Below the pieces are notes generated by a model. That model searched no databases, had not been told where the DNA came from, and was given only the letters and a program-made list of their open reading frames with translations. From contig JABAQN010000027.1 of NCBI GenBank assembly GCA_019187495.1, positions 1 to 56,005 on the forward strand: 56,005 bases of DNA. The letters run 5' to 3'. Source of the DNA: Steroidobacteraceae bacterium. GTDB taxonomy: Bacteria > Pseudomonadota > Gammaproteobacteria > Steroidobacterales > Steroidobacteraceae. Of the stretch, positions 35,453-43,956 are shown piece by piece; the first letter of the stretch is position 1, and the number at the start of each line of letters is the position of its first letter. Both the position numbers and the translations under genes were made by a program.

Positions 35453-36355
35453 GTGCCTTCACAATTGCATGAAACGCTGCTGCTCCTGTTTCGCAATCGC
35501 CTCGCGCTCGCTCCGGAGCTGCTGCGTGACGCGCTGCATCGGGAGCTTCCGCCGTACACCGAAGTGCGGATCGATTCCGCCGATCTCACCGAGATCCAGC
35601 CCGCCGAGTACCGCGCAGATCTCGTGGTGTCACTGCTCGATGGAGCGCCCGTCCACGGAATCGTGTTCGAAGTCCAGCTGTCGCCGGATGAGCGCAAGCC
35701 TTTCGTCTGGCCCACCTATGTCGCAAATCTCAGGGCCCGGCTCGAACTACCCGTTTGCCTGCTGGTGGTCACGGCGGACGAGTCGACGGCCCACTGGGCG
35801 GCGAGGCCGATCGATCTGGGGAGCGGAAACTGGTTCACGCCGCTGGTGCTCGGTCCCTCAGGGGTCCCCGAGATCGCGGAGGAGTCCCGGGCACAGGAGG
35901 ATCCCGAGCTGGCAGTGCTTTCTGCGATGGCGCACGGCCGGGACGCGGACATCGGCAAGGCTGCGCGCATTGCCGCAGCAGCGCAGGCAGCGAGCATCGG
36001 GCTCGACGAAGACCGGTCGCGGTTGTATTTTGATCTGGTGCTCGCCTCGCTGAGCGAGGCAGCCCGGCAGGAGTTACAAGCGATGGACCCGGCAAAGTAC
36101 GAGTATCAGAGCGAGTTCGCCAAGCGCTATGTGGCGCAGGGGCGGAGCGAGGGCAAGGCCGAGGGACAGCTTGAAGGTCGGGCCGATCTCGTGGCCCGCC
36201 AGCTTGCGCTGCGCTTCGGCCCGCTGGGTGACGACGCGCGCGCCTTTTTATCGGGGATCAGCGCTGCCGCTGAGGCGATCTTCGGGATCGACGTGAACCA
36301 AGCCGTCCGGTTCCCCGCTGCCGGCCGGGTTGACTCGGGTGCATTACCGCAGTAA
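35453..36355 (+). CDS. PD-(D/E)XK nuclease-like protein (Rpn/DUF4351-type)
   Basis: A 300-aa protein. The N-terminal half contains YRADLVVSLLDGAPVHGIVFEVQLSPDERK. The spaced Asp and Glu-x-Gln are the catalytic pattern of the PD-(D/E)XK fold in Rpn-like putative nucleases. The C-terminal half is helical with SEGKAEGQLEGRADLVARQL, a repeat-rich coiled region common in these proteins. The role is unknown; Rpn proteins promote DNA rearrangement or act in phage defence. The start is GTG 35453 and overlaps the end of the toxin remnant frame. It stands alone, between TA-type genes. Confidence 0.65.
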   Translation: MPSQLHETLLLLFRNRLALAPELLRDALHRELPPYTEVRIDSADLTEIQPAEYRADLVVSLLDGAPVHGIVFEVQLSPDERKPFVWPTYVANLRARLELPVCLLVVTADESTAHWAARPIDLGSGNWFTPLVLGPSGVPEIAEESRAQEDPELAVLSAMAHGRDADIGKAARIAAAAQAASIGLDEDRSRLYFDLVLASLSEAARQELQAMDPAKYEYQSEFAKRYVAQGRSEGKAEGQLEGRADLVARQLALRFGPLGDDARAFLSGISAAAEAIFGIDVNQAVRFPAAGRVDSGALPQ

Positions 36356-36361
36356 TGTAAC

Positions 36362-36628
36362 ATGATGACTATCGCACATTCCAGGGTGACTGCCCAGGGT
36401 CAGATCTCCGTGCCGGCCGAGGTTCGCAAGAGACTTGGGGTAGGGCCTGGCTCCATCCTGGAGTGGGACGAACAGGACAACCAGGTCGTCGTGAGACGGG
36501 CAGGGCGGTTCAGCTCCACTGACGTGCACCACGCAGTGTTTCCTCGAGGCGATCGAGGCGCGAAGCGACCCGCGGACGTGAAGGAAGGGATCAGAAAGCA
36601 CATCCGCAAGCGACATGCGCGCGCTTGA
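36362..36628 (+). CDS. vapB: AbrB/MazE-type antitoxin (VapB)
   Basis: An 88-aa protein whose first 50 residues form a SpoVT-AbrB swapped-hairpin DNA-binding domain (SRVTAQGQISVPAEVRKRLGV, then GSILEWDEQDNQVVVRRAG). The tail would neutralise the toxin encoded next. The ATG has a second ATG codon directly after it. The toxin gene starts 14 bp before this stop, giving the coupled order usual for VapBC, and the complex normally represses its own promoter. The only gap upstream is 6 bp, so any own promoter must lie inside the nuclease-like gene. Confidence 0.85.
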   Translation: MMTIAHSRVTAQGQISVPAEVRKRLGVGPGSILEWDEQDNQVVVRRAGRFSSTDVHHAVFPRGDRGAKRPADVKEGIRKHIRKRHARA

Positions 36629-37001
36629 TACGAACGCCCTGGTGAGGCTCCTCGTCCGTGATGAGCCCGGGCAGGTTCGGGCGGCAGAAGAATTCACCTC
36701 GAGGGGTGCGTGGGTGTCCCATCTGGTGTTGGTGGAGACCCTGTGGGTGCTCGACGCGGTCTACGAGCGATCGCCCGCGCAGATCGCCATGGCGGTCGAC
36801 ATGCTCCTCAATCACCAGCAATTGACCCTTCAGGACGCCGATGTGGTGGCAACCGGGCTTCGCCTGTTCCGCAATCGGCCTGCGGTCGGCTTCTCGGACT
36901 GTCTCGTTCTCGAAATCGCCCGCAAGGCAGGGCATCTGCCGCTCGGCAGCTTTGATCGGGATCTTGCTGCGCATGACGGAGTCGAGCGTCTGAAGAGCTG
37001 A
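36615..37001 (+). CDS. vapC: PIN-domain ribonuclease toxin (VapC)
   Basis: A 128-aa PIN domain with its acidic metal-binding residues: Asp5 (RALDTNALVRLLVRD), Glu in SHLVLVETLWVLD, Asp in GFSDCLVLEIAR and the last Asp in LGSFDRDLAAHDGV. VapC toxins cut specific RNAs such as tRNA when freed from VapB. The sequence is full length and intact. It is encoded directly after the AbrB-type antitoxin with an overlap of 14 bp. Confidence 0.88.
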   Translation: MRALDTNALVRLLVRDEPGQVRAAEEFTSRGAWVSHLVLVETLWVLDAVYERSPAQIAMAVDMLLNHQQLTLQDADVVATGLRLFRNRPAVGFSDCLVLEIARKAGHLPLGSFDRDLAAHDGVERLKS

Positions 37002-37116
37002 CAATGCACGATGTCAGGCCGCCGCGTGCAGCGCGCGCCGGGTGACAACGTGCGGGCCTTGATCTCCGCCGCTTTTCGATGCCGCGCTTCTGAAAGTCGG
37101 TTAACCTTCCGTCCCC

Positions 37117-38445
37117 ATGCGAGTGACTATTTTCGGCTCCGGCTACGTGGGCCTGGTAACCGGCGCCTGCCTGTCCGATGCGGGTAATGATGTCCTCTGC
37201 GTCGACGTCGACGCACAGAAAATCGAGCGCCTGAAGCAGGGAGAAATCCCGATCCACGAGCCAGGGCTCGACGCGCTGATCAAGAAGAACGCGGAGGCAG
37301 GGCGCATCCGCTTCACGACCGACGCCGCCGAGGGCGTGAGGCACGGGCTTTTCCAGCTGATCGCGGTTGGCACGCCGCCCGACGAGGACGGTTCGGCGGA
37401 TCTGAAATACGTTCTCGCGGTCGCGCGAACCATTGGGGAGCACCTTGCCGAGTACCGGGTCGTGATCGACAAGTCGACGGTGCCGGTCGGCACCGCGGAC
37501 AAGGTGAAGGCGGAGATCGCGAAGGCGCTCGCGGCGCGCGGCTCGAACGCCGAGTTCGACATCGTCTCGAACCCGGAATTCCTGAAGGAGGGCGCCGCGA
37601 TCGGCGATTTCATGAAGCCGGACCGCGTGATCGTCGGTACCGACAATCCGCGCGTCACGGAGTTGATGCGCGCGCTCTATGAGCCCTTCACGCGCAATCA
37701 CGATCGCCTGGTCGTGATGGACCTGCGCTCGGCCGAGCTGACGAAGTACGCGGCGAACGCGATGCTCGCGACCAAGATCAGTTTCATGAACGAGCTCGCG
37801 AACATCGCCGAGCGCGTCGGCGCGGACATCGAGAAGGTGCGCGTCGGCATCGGCTCCGATCCGCGCATCGGCTACAGCTTCATCTACCCCGGCACGGGCT
37901 ACGGCGGTTCGTGCTTCCCGAAGGACGTGCAGGCGCTGATCCGTTCGTCGAACGCGGTCGGGCACAAGCCGGCGCTGCTCGAGGCGGTCGAGGCGGTGAA
38001 CGAGCGGCAGAAGGCATTCCTCGTCGGCAAGATCGCCCGGCACTTCGAGGGCAAGCTGAAGGGCCGCACGTTTGCGCTCTGGGGGCTCGCGTTCAAGCCG
38101 AACACCGACGACATGCGCGAGGCGCCGAGCCGCACGATCATGGAGAAGCTGTGGGCGGCGGGCGCGCGGGTGCGGGCGTACGACCCGGTCGCGAGCGAAG
38201 AGGCGCGGCGGATCTATGGGGATCGTGCGGAGCTTGCGATTTGCGCGTCCGCCTATGAAGCGATCGAGGGCGCGGATGCGCTCGTGATTGCGACCGAGTG
38301 GCAGGAGTTTCGCAGCCCGGACTTCGACCGGCTGAAGGCCGGGCTCGCGCAGCCGGTCATTTTCGACGGGCGCAATCTCTACGACCCGCAGCTGCTCGAG
38401 CGCTTCGGGTTTCGCTATTACGCGGTGGGGCGGGGTTTGGTCTGA
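37117..38445 (+). CDS. ugd: UDP-glucose 6-dehydrogenase
   Basis: A 442-aa enzyme making UDP-glucuronate from UDP-glucose. The NAD motif is [17 protein letters not shown]. The substrate loop has [12 protein letters not shown], the active-site region [19 protein letters not shown] and the catalytic Cys266 in [12 protein letters not shown]. The C-terminal motif is [16 protein letters not shown]. It has the usual length for the family and the GC content of the host, unlike the island. It supplies UDP-GlcA, possibly used by the epimerase at 4549. It stands alone between TA genes, so its promoter probably lies in the 115-bp gap after vapC. Confidence 0.95.
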   Translation: MRVTIFGSGYVGLVTGACLSDAGNDVLCVDVDAQKIERLKQGEIPIHEPGLDALIKKNAEAGRIRFTTDAAEGVRHGLFQLIAVGTPPDEDGSADLKYVLAVARTIGEHLAEYRVVIDKSTVPVGTADKVKAEIAKALAARGSNAEFDIVSNPEFLKEGAAIGDFMKPDRVIVGTDNPRVTELMRALYEPFTRNHDRLVVMDLRSAELTKYAANAMLATKISFMNELANIAERVGADIEKVRVGIGSDPRIGYSFIYPGTGYGGSCFPKDVQALIRSSNAVGHKPALLEAVEAVNERQKAFLVGKIARHFEGKLKGRTFALWGLAFKPNTDDMREAPSRTIMEKLWAAGARVRAYDPVASEEARRIYGDRAELAICASAYEAIEGADALVIATEWQEFRSPDFDRLKAGLAQPVIFDGRNLYDPQLLERFGFRYYAVGRGLV

Positions 38446-38521
38446 CAAGGCAGGTTTGCGAGCCGCAGCGGGAAGGTCCGTGCGATCGCCTCGAAACGGA
38501 TGTGTCGACGACGAGCACGGA

Positions 38522-38728
38522 CTATTTTTCGCGCCGGGCGCGCAGCTCGTCGAGGTTCGCGTGCCACGGTACCTTGCCTTGCTGCTCCAGCAGCCGGCGG
38601 CGCTTCAGCAGGTTGACGTACTCCGCCAGTGCGGTGTTCACGGCCGCCTTCCTGGTCGGAAACGCCTGCAGCTTGAACAGCTGTTCGAGCAAGGCATCGT
38701 CGATTTCTATATGGGTCAGCATGGCCAT
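38522..38728 (-). CDS. Orphan VapB-type antitoxin
   Basis: A 68-aa protein of the VapB/DUF2191 type: a short ribbon-helix-helix with IEIDDALLEQLFKLQ, then TRKAAVNTALAEYVNLLKRR, and a basic tail WHANLDELRARREK that would contact a toxin. ATG at 38728, with another in-frame ATG six bases later. No toxin gene follows: ugd ends 77 bp downstream on the other strand. Either the toxin has been lost, or this protein acts on a toxin elsewhere. Confidence 0.78.
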   Translation of the reverse strand: MAMLTHIEIDDALLEQLFKLQAFPTRKAAVNTALAEYVNLLKRRRLLEQQGKVPWHANLDELRARREK

Positions 38729-38940
38729 AAGCTATATCACTTGATGTACCGAGTGAGGCTCGATGGTGCACCCTGCCGGATCGCTCAGCCCGTTGAGTAT
38801 CCGCGGGGATCGCGGCGATATCCTGCAGCGCGCCGCCGCAGCGGCTGCAGCGCGGAGGTCACGCCGGACGCCATCGGGGCCTACGTGAGCCTCGATCGCG
38901 GCAATGAACTGCTCAAAATCGTGAAGGCTGCGACCGAGGA

Positions 38941-39306
38941 CTACTTCAGAGGAAGCAATCGCACACGCGTGCGTAGCGGGTCGACGTTGACGAGTGCGCC
39001 GACGTTGAGTTGATCGGCGAGCTGTCGCAGCGCATTGATCGTCTGCACTCCGATTACATCCGGGCTGAGGTTCCCGGAGCGTACTTGCACGACGCTCGGC
39101 TTCTCACCATGGGTGACTGCGAGGATTGCACCAAAATCCAGATCATTCGTGAGCACGACATAGTCGTGCGTGGCGGCATAAGCCATGATCTCCTGGTCGA
39201 GTGCATGCGGGCTGCCGACGCTTGACCAGTGCACCGCGTCGAATTGGGATCGCCTCAGTAGATCAACCCAGCGGGGCGACAGGTTCATGTCGACCAGCAA
39301 TTTCAT
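38941..39306 (-). CDS. DUF5615 PIN-like toxin
   Basis: A 121-aa PIN-like protein. Markers are MKLLVDMNLSPRWVDLLRR at the N-terminus, a central DYVVLTNDLDFGAILAV acidic motif and the Val/Leu-rich C-terminus. DUF5615 proteins are the presumed toxins of pairs with DUF433 antitoxins. The ATG overlaps the DUF433 stop by 4 bp (ATGA). The 211 bp between its 3' end and the orphan antitoxin show nothing I can assign. Confidence 0.85.
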   Translation of the reverse strand: MKLLVDMNLSPRWVDLLRRSQFDAVHWSSVGSPHALDQEIMAYAATHDYVVLTNDLDFGAILAVTHGEKPSVVQVRSGNLSPDVIGVQTINALRQLADQLNVGALVNVDPLRTRVRLLPLK

Positions 39307-39539
39307 GCGTTGGCGATGTCGATTTCCCGTTCTTCAGCAAGCCAAGCGGCATAGCGAAGCGCCTGGAGGATGTCTTCACGTTCGAGGTAGGGATAGTCAG
39401 CGAGAACGTCCTCGGTCGTTCGGCCGGCGCCAATCTGGCCAACAACCATTCCGACCGTGACGCGCATGCCACGAATGCAGGGTTTGCCGCCCATCATTCC
39501 GGGCTGCTGCGTGATGCGATCCAGATTTGCCATATGCAC
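39303..39539 (-). CDS. DUF433 antitoxin
   Basis: A 78-aa protein of family DUF433, a winged-helix-type DNA-binding fold. Signature: DRITQQPGMMGGKPCIRGM, then VGMVVGQIGAGRTTEDVLADYP and ILQALRYAAWLAEE. ATG at 39539 or, two codons on, 39533. It is translationally coupled to the DUF5615 gene and would act as the antitoxin and autoregulator. Upstream lies the remnant of another toxin gene. Confidence 0.87.
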   Translation of the reverse strand: MHMANLDRITQQPGMMGGKPCIRGMRVTVGMVVGQIGAGRTTEDVLADYPYLEREDILQALRYAAWLAEEREIDIANA

Positions 39540-39591
39540 CTCTTTCTCGCGTCAGGAGAGCATCGGCGAGCAGTAGGCATTCTAGCAGCCT

Positions 39592-39726
39592 GTTGAAAAT
39601 CGCATGGAAGGGGCGGGGCGGCACCCATGCCGTATCTGTCGCGAGATTCTCAAGTATCGCCTATAGCTCCGGCGTTGCCTCGTCTTCCAGCATTCAGGCG
39701 AGTGTCACCGACGCGTTGAGGACGAA
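39592..39726 (-). pseudogene. Decayed VapC toxin with in-frame stop codons
   Basis: Read from 39726 on the minus strand, the frame gives FVLNASVTLA, stop, MLEDEATPEL, stop, AILENLATDTAWVPP. Apart from the stops it follows the start of VapC toxins (VLDASVTLAWxxEDE). The first stop is TGA where the family has Trp (TGG), a single base change. The match ends around 39595, so most of the PIN domain is missing. It lies directly downstream of an antitoxin remnant on the same strand. Confidence 0.68.
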
Positions 39727-39731
39727 TCACA

Positions 39732-39815
39732 GTAGCGGCGCCCTTCGTCGCTCAAGGCACGCAAATCCAGATCGCCCAGTTTCTGATCGGCGCGCAGCCG
39801 GCGCAGCCCGGCGAT
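39732..39815 (-). pseudogene. C-terminal remnant of a Phd-type antitoxin
   Basis: The segment IAGLRRLRADQKLGDLDLR, then ALSDEGRRY, is recognisably the same as the C-terminus of the intact antitoxin at 40303 (IDQIKELRSQQTLGDVDLK, then ELVSAGRRY). The N-terminal DNA-binding part is absent. Together with the decayed toxin after it, this marks a second copy of the neighbouring module that has degenerated. Confidence 0.66.
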
Positions 39816-39907
39816 TTTCGATGGCCGCAATCTCCACGATCCGCCGCTGCTATCGGGATGTCGCCTGGCATCCGTATGTGTGAAGTCCCCGCCCTTGTAC
39901 CGGGCGT

Positions 39908-40303
39908 TCAGCCAACACCCGCCTGCTGCGCGGCCGCCGCGAGCGCCGCATCGTGAGTGGCGAGCGATGAGCGGGTGCGCAGCGCAAGCTCGAGATAGGC
40001 GGCATCGTAGACGGTGAGGTCGTAGCGGGCGGCAAGTTCGATAGCCTCGCGCGCGGTAATGGCCGGCGATTCCGTGTCGGCCGTGAGCGGCAGTCGCCTC
40101 AGGCTGTCGAACACCGTGAGCGGCGGGTGCGCGAGCCGTTTTCGTCTGGCCGCGACATGCAGGGCGTTGCCGACTTCCAGCCAGAAGTGCGCCGGCACCA
40201 GCGCGCGCTGGTGCCGCAGTTGGTCCAGCCATTTCAGGCTCGCCGCCGTGCGCTCGTCATCGAGAAGCCAGCCGAGTGCGACCGATGCGTCGATGACCAG
40301 CAT
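39908..40303 (-). CDS. vapC: PIN-domain toxin (VapC) of Phd pair
   Basis: A 131-aa PIN nuclease: first Asp in MLVIDASVALGWLLDDE, Glu in FWLEVGNALHVAARR, Asp in YDLTVYDAAYLELALR and Asp in SSLATHDAALAAAA. The full set of acidic residues is present. The start overlaps the antitoxin stop by one base. The toxin is expected to cut RNA when unbound. Its decayed sister copy lies about 200 bp downstream. Confidence 0.87.
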   Translation of the reverse strand: MLVIDASVALGWLLDDERTAASLKWLDQLRHQRALVPAHFWLEVGNALHVAARRKRLAHPPLTVFDSLRRLPLTADTESPAITAREAIELAARYDLTVYDAAYLELALRTRSSLATHDAALAAAAQQAGVG

Positions 40304-40545
40304 CAGTAGCGGCGCCCGGCGCTGACGAGTTCCTTCAGGTCGACATCGCCCAGTGTCTGCTGGCTTCGAAGCTCCTTGATTTGATCGATCGCACTCTGGG
40401 CGGCCTCGCGGTCGAATTCGGTCGCGGGCACCAGGCGCGCAACTGCATGGCCGTGGCGCGTGATGACGATTTCCTCGCCGCGTTCCACGCGCGCCAGCAG
40501 CTCGCTGAGACGATTCTTGGCTTCAAAGGCGCCGTAAGTTTTCAT
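40303..40545 (-). CDS. Phd/YefM-type antitoxin
   Basis: An 80-aa antitoxin: MKTYGAFEAKNRLSELLARV, then GEEIVITRHGHAVARLVP, the complete Phd DNA-binding domain, and a toxin-binding tail ending GRRY. It is the first gene of the module; the inverted repeat at 40561-40579 lies 16 bp upstream and is a plausible autoregulatory operator. It diverges from manC. Confidence 0.88.
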   Translation of the reverse strand: MKTYGAFEAKNRLSELLARVERGEEIVITRHGHAVARLVPATEFDREAAQSAIDQIKELRSQQTLGDVDLKELVSAGRRY

Positions 40546-40560
40546 GACGCATCGCAGTAT

Positions 40561-40579
40561 AGCTAGCTTGACTCTAGCT
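40561..40579. promoter_or_regulatory. Inverted repeat, probable antitoxin operator
   Basis: Arms AGCTAG and CTAGCT around CTTGACT, in the gap between the Phd antitoxin (start 40545) and manC. The flanks extend the symmetry imperfectly (TATA before, TTATA after). An AT-rich palindrome just upstream of a Phd gene is where such antitoxins bind. Confidence 0.5.
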
Positions 40580-40665
40580 TATATGGGATGAGTCAATCGA
40601 GCAATCCAGGCGCTCAAAATGGCTATGATTCCGCGCCCGAACTGCCTGCAGCAACAAGGATTTCC

Positions 40666-42072
40666 GTGCTGATTCCCGTGATTCTTTCCGGCGGTGCCGG
40701 AACGCGCCTGTGGCCGCTGTCGCGCGAGCTCTACCCCAAGCAGCTGCTGCCGCTGGTGGGCGAACGGACGATGCTGCAGGCGACCGTGGCCCGCCTGAAC
40801 GGCACCGGTGCGGCCGGGCCGATCGTCGTCTGCAACGAGGCCCACCGCTTCATGGTGGCCGAGCAGTTGCGGCAGATCGAGGCGACGCCGCGTGCGATCC
40901 TGCTCGAGCCGGTGGGGCGGAACACCGCGCCCGCGATCGCGCTCGCGGCGCAGGCGGCGCTCGACGGACTCCCGGGCGCCGACCCGATCCTGCTCGTGCT
41001 GCCCGCGGACCATGTGATCCGGGACGTCGCGGCCTTCCACGCCGCGATCCGCACCGCGGTGGCGGCCGCGGGGCTCGGGCACCTGGTCACTTTCGGGGTC
41101 GTGCCGACCGCGCCCGAGACCGGCTACGGCTACATCCAGCGCGGCGGGCCGCTTGCCGGCGCCTCGCGCATCGCCGCGTTCGTCGAGAAGCCCGCGCGGG
41201 CGGTCGCGGAGCAGTACCTGAAAGCAGGCAACTACCTCTGGAACAGCGGCATGTTCGTGTTCCGCGCCTCGCGCTATCTCGAGGAGCTGCGCAGGCACGC
41301 GCCGGACATCGCCGAGGCCTGCGCGAAGGCGCTCGCCGGCGCGAAGGCCGATCTCGATTTCACGCGCATCGAGGCGAAAGCCTTCGAGGCCTGCCGCGGC
41401 GATTCGATCGACTACGCGGTGATGGAAAAGACCGACGACGCCGTGGTCGTGCCGCTCGATGCGGGCTGGAGCGATGTGGGGTCGTGGTCGGCGCTCTACG
41501 AGGCGATGGAGCGCGACGCCGCGGGCAATGTCTCGCAGGGCGACGTGATCGCGGAAGACTCGAGCGGCAACTACCTTTTCGCCGAGAGCCGGCTCGTCGC
41601 GGCGGTGGGCCTCACGGACCACGTCGTCGTCGAGACGAAGGACGCGGTGCTCGTCGCGCCGAAGGGCCGCGTGCAGGACGTGAAGAAGATCGTCGAGCGG
41701 CTGAAGAAGGCCGGTCGCTACGAACATTCGCTGCACCGGGAGGTGTATCGCCCCTGGGGCAGCTACGACAGCATCGAGAACGGCGAGCGTTACCAGGTGA
41801 AGCGGCTGTCGGTGAACCCGGGCGCGACCATGTCGCTGCAGATGCATCACCACCGCGCCGAGCACTGGATCGTGGTGTCGGGCACGGCGCGCATCACACG
41901 CGGCGAGGAGACGTTCCTGCTCGAGGAGAACCAGAGCACCTACATCCCGATCGGCACGAAGCACCGCATTGCCAATCCCGGCAAGATCATGCTGCACATG
42001 ATCGAGGTGCAGTCGGGCAGCTATCTCGGCGAGGACGACATCGTGCGTTTCGAGGATATTTACGGCCGATGA
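40666..42072 (+). CDS. manC: Mannose-1-phosphate guanylyltransferase / mannose-6-phosphate isomerase
   Basis: A 468-aa bifunctional enzyme (AlgA/WbpW type) converting fructose-6-P to mannose-6-P and mannose-1-P to GDP-mannose. I choose GTG 40666, which has an AAGGA ribosome site 6 bp upstream and begins, like the family, just before [17 protein letters not shown]; an in-frame ATG at 40588 would add 26 residues. The pyrophosphorylase region includes [20 protein letters not shown]; the C-terminal cupin isomerase has [20 protein letters not shown] and [18 protein letters not shown]. The stop overlaps the wecB start (ATGA). Confidence 0.93.
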   Translation: MLIPVILSGGAGTRLWPLSRELYPKQLLPLVGERTMLQATVARLNGTGAAGPIVVCNEAHRFMVAEQLRQIEATPRAILLEPVGRNTAPAIALAAQAALDGLPGADPILLVLPADHVIRDVAAFHAAIRTAVAAAGLGHLVTFGVVPTAPETGYGYIQRGGPLAGASRIAAFVEKPARAVAEQYLKAGNYLWNSGMFVFRASRYLEELRRHAPDIAEACAKALAGAKADLDFTRIEAKAFEACRGDSIDYAVMEKTDDAVVVPLDAGWSDVGSWSALYEAMERDAAGNVSQGDVIAEDSSGNYLFAESRLVAAVGLTDHVVVETKDAVLVAPKGRVQDVKKIVERLKKAGRYEHSLHREVYRPWGSYDSIENGERYQVKRLSVNPGATMSLQMHHHRAEHWIVVSGTARITRGEETFLLEENQSTYIPIGTKHRIANPGKIMLHMIEVQSGSYLGEDDIVRFEDIYGR

Positions 42073-43169
42073 AGAACATTCACCTGATCGCCGCGGCGCG
42101 GCCGAATTTCATGAAGATCGCGCCGCTCTACCACGCGTTGTCCCGCGAGGCCTGGTGCCGCGCCTCGATCGTGCACACTGGCCAGCATTACGACCCGAAC
42201 ATGTCGGACGCGTTCTTCCGCGACCTGCGTATGCCGAAGCCGCATTTCCACCTCGAGATCGGCAGCGGCTCGCACGCCGAACAGACGGGCGGCGTGATGA
42301 TCGCCTACGAGAAGGTGGCGCTCGCCGAGAAGCCCGACTGGATCGTGGTGGTGGGCGACGTGAACTCGACCGCCGCCTGCGCGATGGTGGGTGCGAAGCT
42401 GTGGATCCCGGTCGTGCATCTCGAGGCGGGGCTGCGCAGCCGCGACCGGCGCATGCCCGAGGAGATCAACCGGCTCGTCACCGATGCGATCGCCGATGTG
42501 CTGTGGACCCCTTCGCGCGATGGTGACGAGAACCTGCTGCGCGAGGGCGTGCCGGCCGAGCGCATCGAGTGCATCGGCAACATCATGATCGACAGCTACG
42601 AGATGATGCGGGGTACGATCGAGGCGGACACCACGCGCGCCGACCTCGGACTGACCCCCGGCGGATACGGCGTCGTGACGCTGCACCGGCCCTCGAACGT
42701 CGACACGCGCGAGGCGCTCGCGCCGCTGGTCGAGGCGCTGCGGGAGGTGTCGAAGCGCGTGCCGCTCGTCTTCGCGGTGCATCCGCGCACGCGCAAGAAG
42801 CTCGAGGAATTCGGCCTGATGGCGCGGCTGTCGGAGGGCGGGGCGATCCGCGTCGTCGATCCGCTCGGCTACGTCCAGTTCATGAACCTGGTCACCGGCG
42901 CGCGCGTCGTGATCACGGACTCGGGGGGCGTGCAGGAAGAGACGACCTACCTCGGCATCCCCTGTCTCACGCTGCGCGAGAACACCGAGCGGCCGGTCAC
43001 GGTGACCGAAGGCTCGAACCGTCTGGTCGCGCCGGGCGCGCTCGTCGGGTCGCTCGATGCGGCGCTGGCGCACCAAGGTCGCACGGGGCGCATCCCGGAG
43101 CTGTGGGACGGGCAGGCCGCCTCGCGCGCGGTCGCGAGCCTCAGGCGGCGCAGCGGCGTCGCGGCGTAG
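42069..43169 (+). CDS. wecB: UDP-N-acetylglucosamine 2-epimerase
   Basis: A 366-aa non-hydrolysing enzyme interconverting UDP-GlcNAc and UDP-ManNAc. Family motifs: [80 protein letters not shown] and [19 protein letters not shown]. The length matches the family. The ATG overlaps the manC stop, and a two-gene nucleotidyltransferase module follows after 6 bp. UDP-ManNAc could be oxidised to UDP-ManNAcA or used directly. Confidence 0.95.
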   Translation: MKNIHLIAAARPNFMKIAPLYHALSREAWCRASIVHTGQHYDPNMSDAFFRDLRMPKPHFHLEIGSGSHAEQTGGVMIAYEKVALAEKPDWIVVVGDVNSTAACAMVGAKLWIPVVHLEAGLRSRDRRMPEEINRLVTDAIADVLWTPSRDGDENLLREGVPAERIECIGNIMIDSYEMMRGTIEADTTRADLGLTPGGYGVVTLHRPSNVDTREALAPLVEALREVSKRVPLVFAVHPRTRKKLEEFGLMARLSEGGAIRVVDPLGYVQFMNLVTGARVVITDSGGVQEETTYLGIPCLTLRENTERPVTVTEGSNRLVAPGALVGSLDAALAHQGRTGRIPELWDGQAASRAVASLRRRSGVAA

Positions 43170-43175
43170 GGTCTT

Positions 43176-43715
43176 GTGACTCGCGAACTCGAGGTGCTGC
43201 GCATCGTCGGCGGGCGCCTCGAGGCGCTGGGTCTGCGCTACATGCTGACCGGGTCATTTGCCATGTCGTTCTATGCGACACCGCGAATGACGCGTGACCT
43301 GGACGTCGTCGTGGAGATCGGACAGGCGAGCGTGGCGCCCCTCGTCGCGGCATTCTCGCGCGACTTCTATATCGACGGGGAAGCTGCACGTGAGGCTATC
43401 CTCCATGAGCGGCTCTTCAACCTGATGCATCTGGACACCGGTCTCAAGGTGGACCTGATCGTGCGCAAAGACCAGCCTTACAGGCGCCTCGAGCTCGAAC
43501 GGCGATGCCGGGTCGAAATCGGCGCTGAACGCCTCTGGGTAGTGAGTCGCGAGGATCTCATTCTCTCGAAGCTTGTCTGGATGAAAGCGGCGGAATCGGA
43601 ACTGCAGCGCCGGGATGTGCAAGCCTTGTGGTGCGCCGATCTCGATCTGGCGTATCTGCGCCACTGGGCCGGCGAGTTGACCGTGGCGGATGAACTCTCG
43701 AAGATCGTGCCATGA
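43176..43715 (+). CDS. Nucleotidyltransferase-fold protein (AbiEii/DUF6036-like)
   Basis: A 179-aa protein with a minimal nucleotidyltransferase signature: LRYMLTGSFAMSFYATPRMT (GS motif), then RDLDVVVEIG with the paired Asp, and a third acidic position in LKVDLIVRKDQPY. Relatives act as toxins in AbiE-like or MNT-HEPN-like systems. The GTG start lies 6 bp after wecB, and its stop overlaps the next small gene (ATGA). It is inside a nucleotide-sugar operon but has no obvious sugar function. Confidence 0.7.
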   Translation: MTRELEVLRIVGGRLEALGLRYMLTGSFAMSFYATPRMTRDLDVVVEIGQASVAPLVAAFSRDFYIDGEAAREAILHERLFNLMHLDTGLKVDLIVRKDQPYRRLELERRCRVEIGAERLWVVSREDLILSKLVWMKAAESELQRRDVQALWCADLDLAYLRHWAGELTVADELSKIVP

Positions 43716-43948
43716 TCGATACCACGCAGGAAATGGCGGAGCGGGTGGCAGCGCGCCACGCCGCGATGACGGTCGAGGAGCGCGTGCGTGCGGCGGCGTC
43801 GATGTTCGAGACGGCGTGGGCGATCGTCGAGGCCTCGATTCCCGCGGAAATCCAGGGCGAGGATCGGCACTACGCGGTGCTGAAGCGCTTCTATGGCGAC
43901 GAGATGCCCGACGCGGCGCTTCGGGCCTGCGCGCGGGCGATGTCATAA
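43712..43948 (+). CDS. Small hypothetical partner of the nucleotidyltransferase
   Basis: A 78-aa acidic helical protein (MTVEERVRAAASMFETAWAIVE, split here as helix one, then IPAEIQGEDRHYAVLKRFYGD). I do not recognise the family with certainty. It is coupled to the nucleotidyltransferase gene by a 4-bp overlap and is followed 8 bp later by manB. The arrangement resembles two-gene toxin-antitoxin units, with this gene as the candidate partner. Confidence 0.6.
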   Translation: MIDTTQEMAERVAARHAAMTVEERVRAAASMFETAWAIVEASIPAEIQGEDRHYAVLKRFYGDEMPDAALRACARAMS

Positions 43949-43956
43949 TCACGCCC

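Noticed and set aside
40710..43169. Extended plus-strand frame (about 820 codons) running through manC into wecB
   Set aside because: Its first two-thirds is manC in the wrong frame; only the last third, from 42069, is real (wecB).
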